DNA from: an uncultured Oscillospiraceae bacterium
GTDB taxonomy: Bacteria; Bacillota_A; Clostridia; Oscillospirales; Oscillospiraceae
Reading direction: 5' to 3'
DNA: 6,149 nucleotides
Assembly (NCBI GenBank): GCA_900754605.1
Contig: CAAEDK010000007.1
Coordinates: 1 to 6,149 of the forward strand
Shown: one piece after another, positions 6,120 to 6,149 of the stretch
Layout: the number at the start of each line of letters is the position of its first letter
Position numbering within the stretch: position 1 is the stretch's first letter
Position numbers and translations under genes: made by a program
Notes under the pieces: model-generated
Told to the model about the DNA's origin: nothing
What the model saw: only the letters and a program-made list of their open reading frames with translations
The model's database searches: none

Positions 6120-6149
6120 AGATTTTGACACTGAGTGCTGTGACCAAAT
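6100..6149 (+). CDS. Possible start of the next gene, cut by the window edge
   Basis: In the frame one base ahead of the carboxypeptidase frame, a GTG at 6100 follows GGAGAGG (6085-6091) by eight bases and opens a reading frame that stays open to the edge, encoding MDAAAAEDFDTECCDQ. It would overlap the carboxypeptidase by 20 bases, a common arrangement for coupled genes. The other two plus-strand frames are closed soon after 6119. Only 16 residues are visible, so no family can be named, and a short open frame could be chance. A TTGACA at 6125-6130 could instead be the -35 of a promoter for a gene starting further right. Confidence 0.3.
   Translation, partial: MDAAAAEDFDTECCDQ

Overview
This is an ordinary chromosomal stretch from a bacterium, most likely a Gram-positive Firmicute of class Clostridia. 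An Oscillospiraceae-type gut anaerobe is my best guess, inferred from moderately high GC, strong AGGAGG-type ribosome binding sites, GTG and TTG starts, a short ComEA, and a membrane-anchored D-Ala-D-Ala carboxypeptidase. There are six complete genes and signs of one further gene at each edge. I see no mobile element, CRISPR array, tRNA, rRNA or phage gene, and no gene-free gap longer than about 131 bases.

Layout. (1) Positions 1-17 hold the ribosome binding site and start codon of a minus-strand gene that leaves the window on the left. (2) metY (80-1363, minus) encodes an O-acetylhomoserine sulfhydrylase, with its own TTGACA promoter upstream and a perfect 13-bp GC-rich hairpin downstream. 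(3) A minus-strand operon (4626 down to 1450) encodes, in transcription order, a short membrane-anchored ComEA-like DNA-binding protein, an OmpR/PhoB-type response regulator, a sensor histidine kinase starting at TTG, and a GerMN-domain lipoprotein whose GTG start overlaps the kinase stop. (4) A 131-bp divergent intergenic region (4627-4757) carries a good promoter for the operon and a candidate overlapping promoter for the plus-strand gene, both within an imperfect inverted repeat. (5) A D-alanyl-D-alanine carboxypeptidase (4758-6119, plus) has a signal peptide, all three active-site motifs, and a C-terminal membrane anchor with an Arg-rich tail. A possible next gene starts inside its 3' end in another frame.

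How the genes fit together. The kinase and regulator form a classical two-component system of the PhoR/WalK and PhoB/WalR architecture. The GerMN lipoprotein is translationally coupled to the kinase, so it is probably an extracytoplasmic partner. This resembles the actinobacterial mtrA-mtrB-lpqB order, in which a GerMN lipoprotein follows the kinase gene. The divergent carboxypeptidase trims peptidoglycan, so an envelope-related role for the locus is reasonable but is inference. metY is a separate methionine/sulfur-assimilation unit. I found no clearly novel system. The best leads are the regulator-kinase-GerMN lipoprotein cassette and the palindromic divergent promoter.
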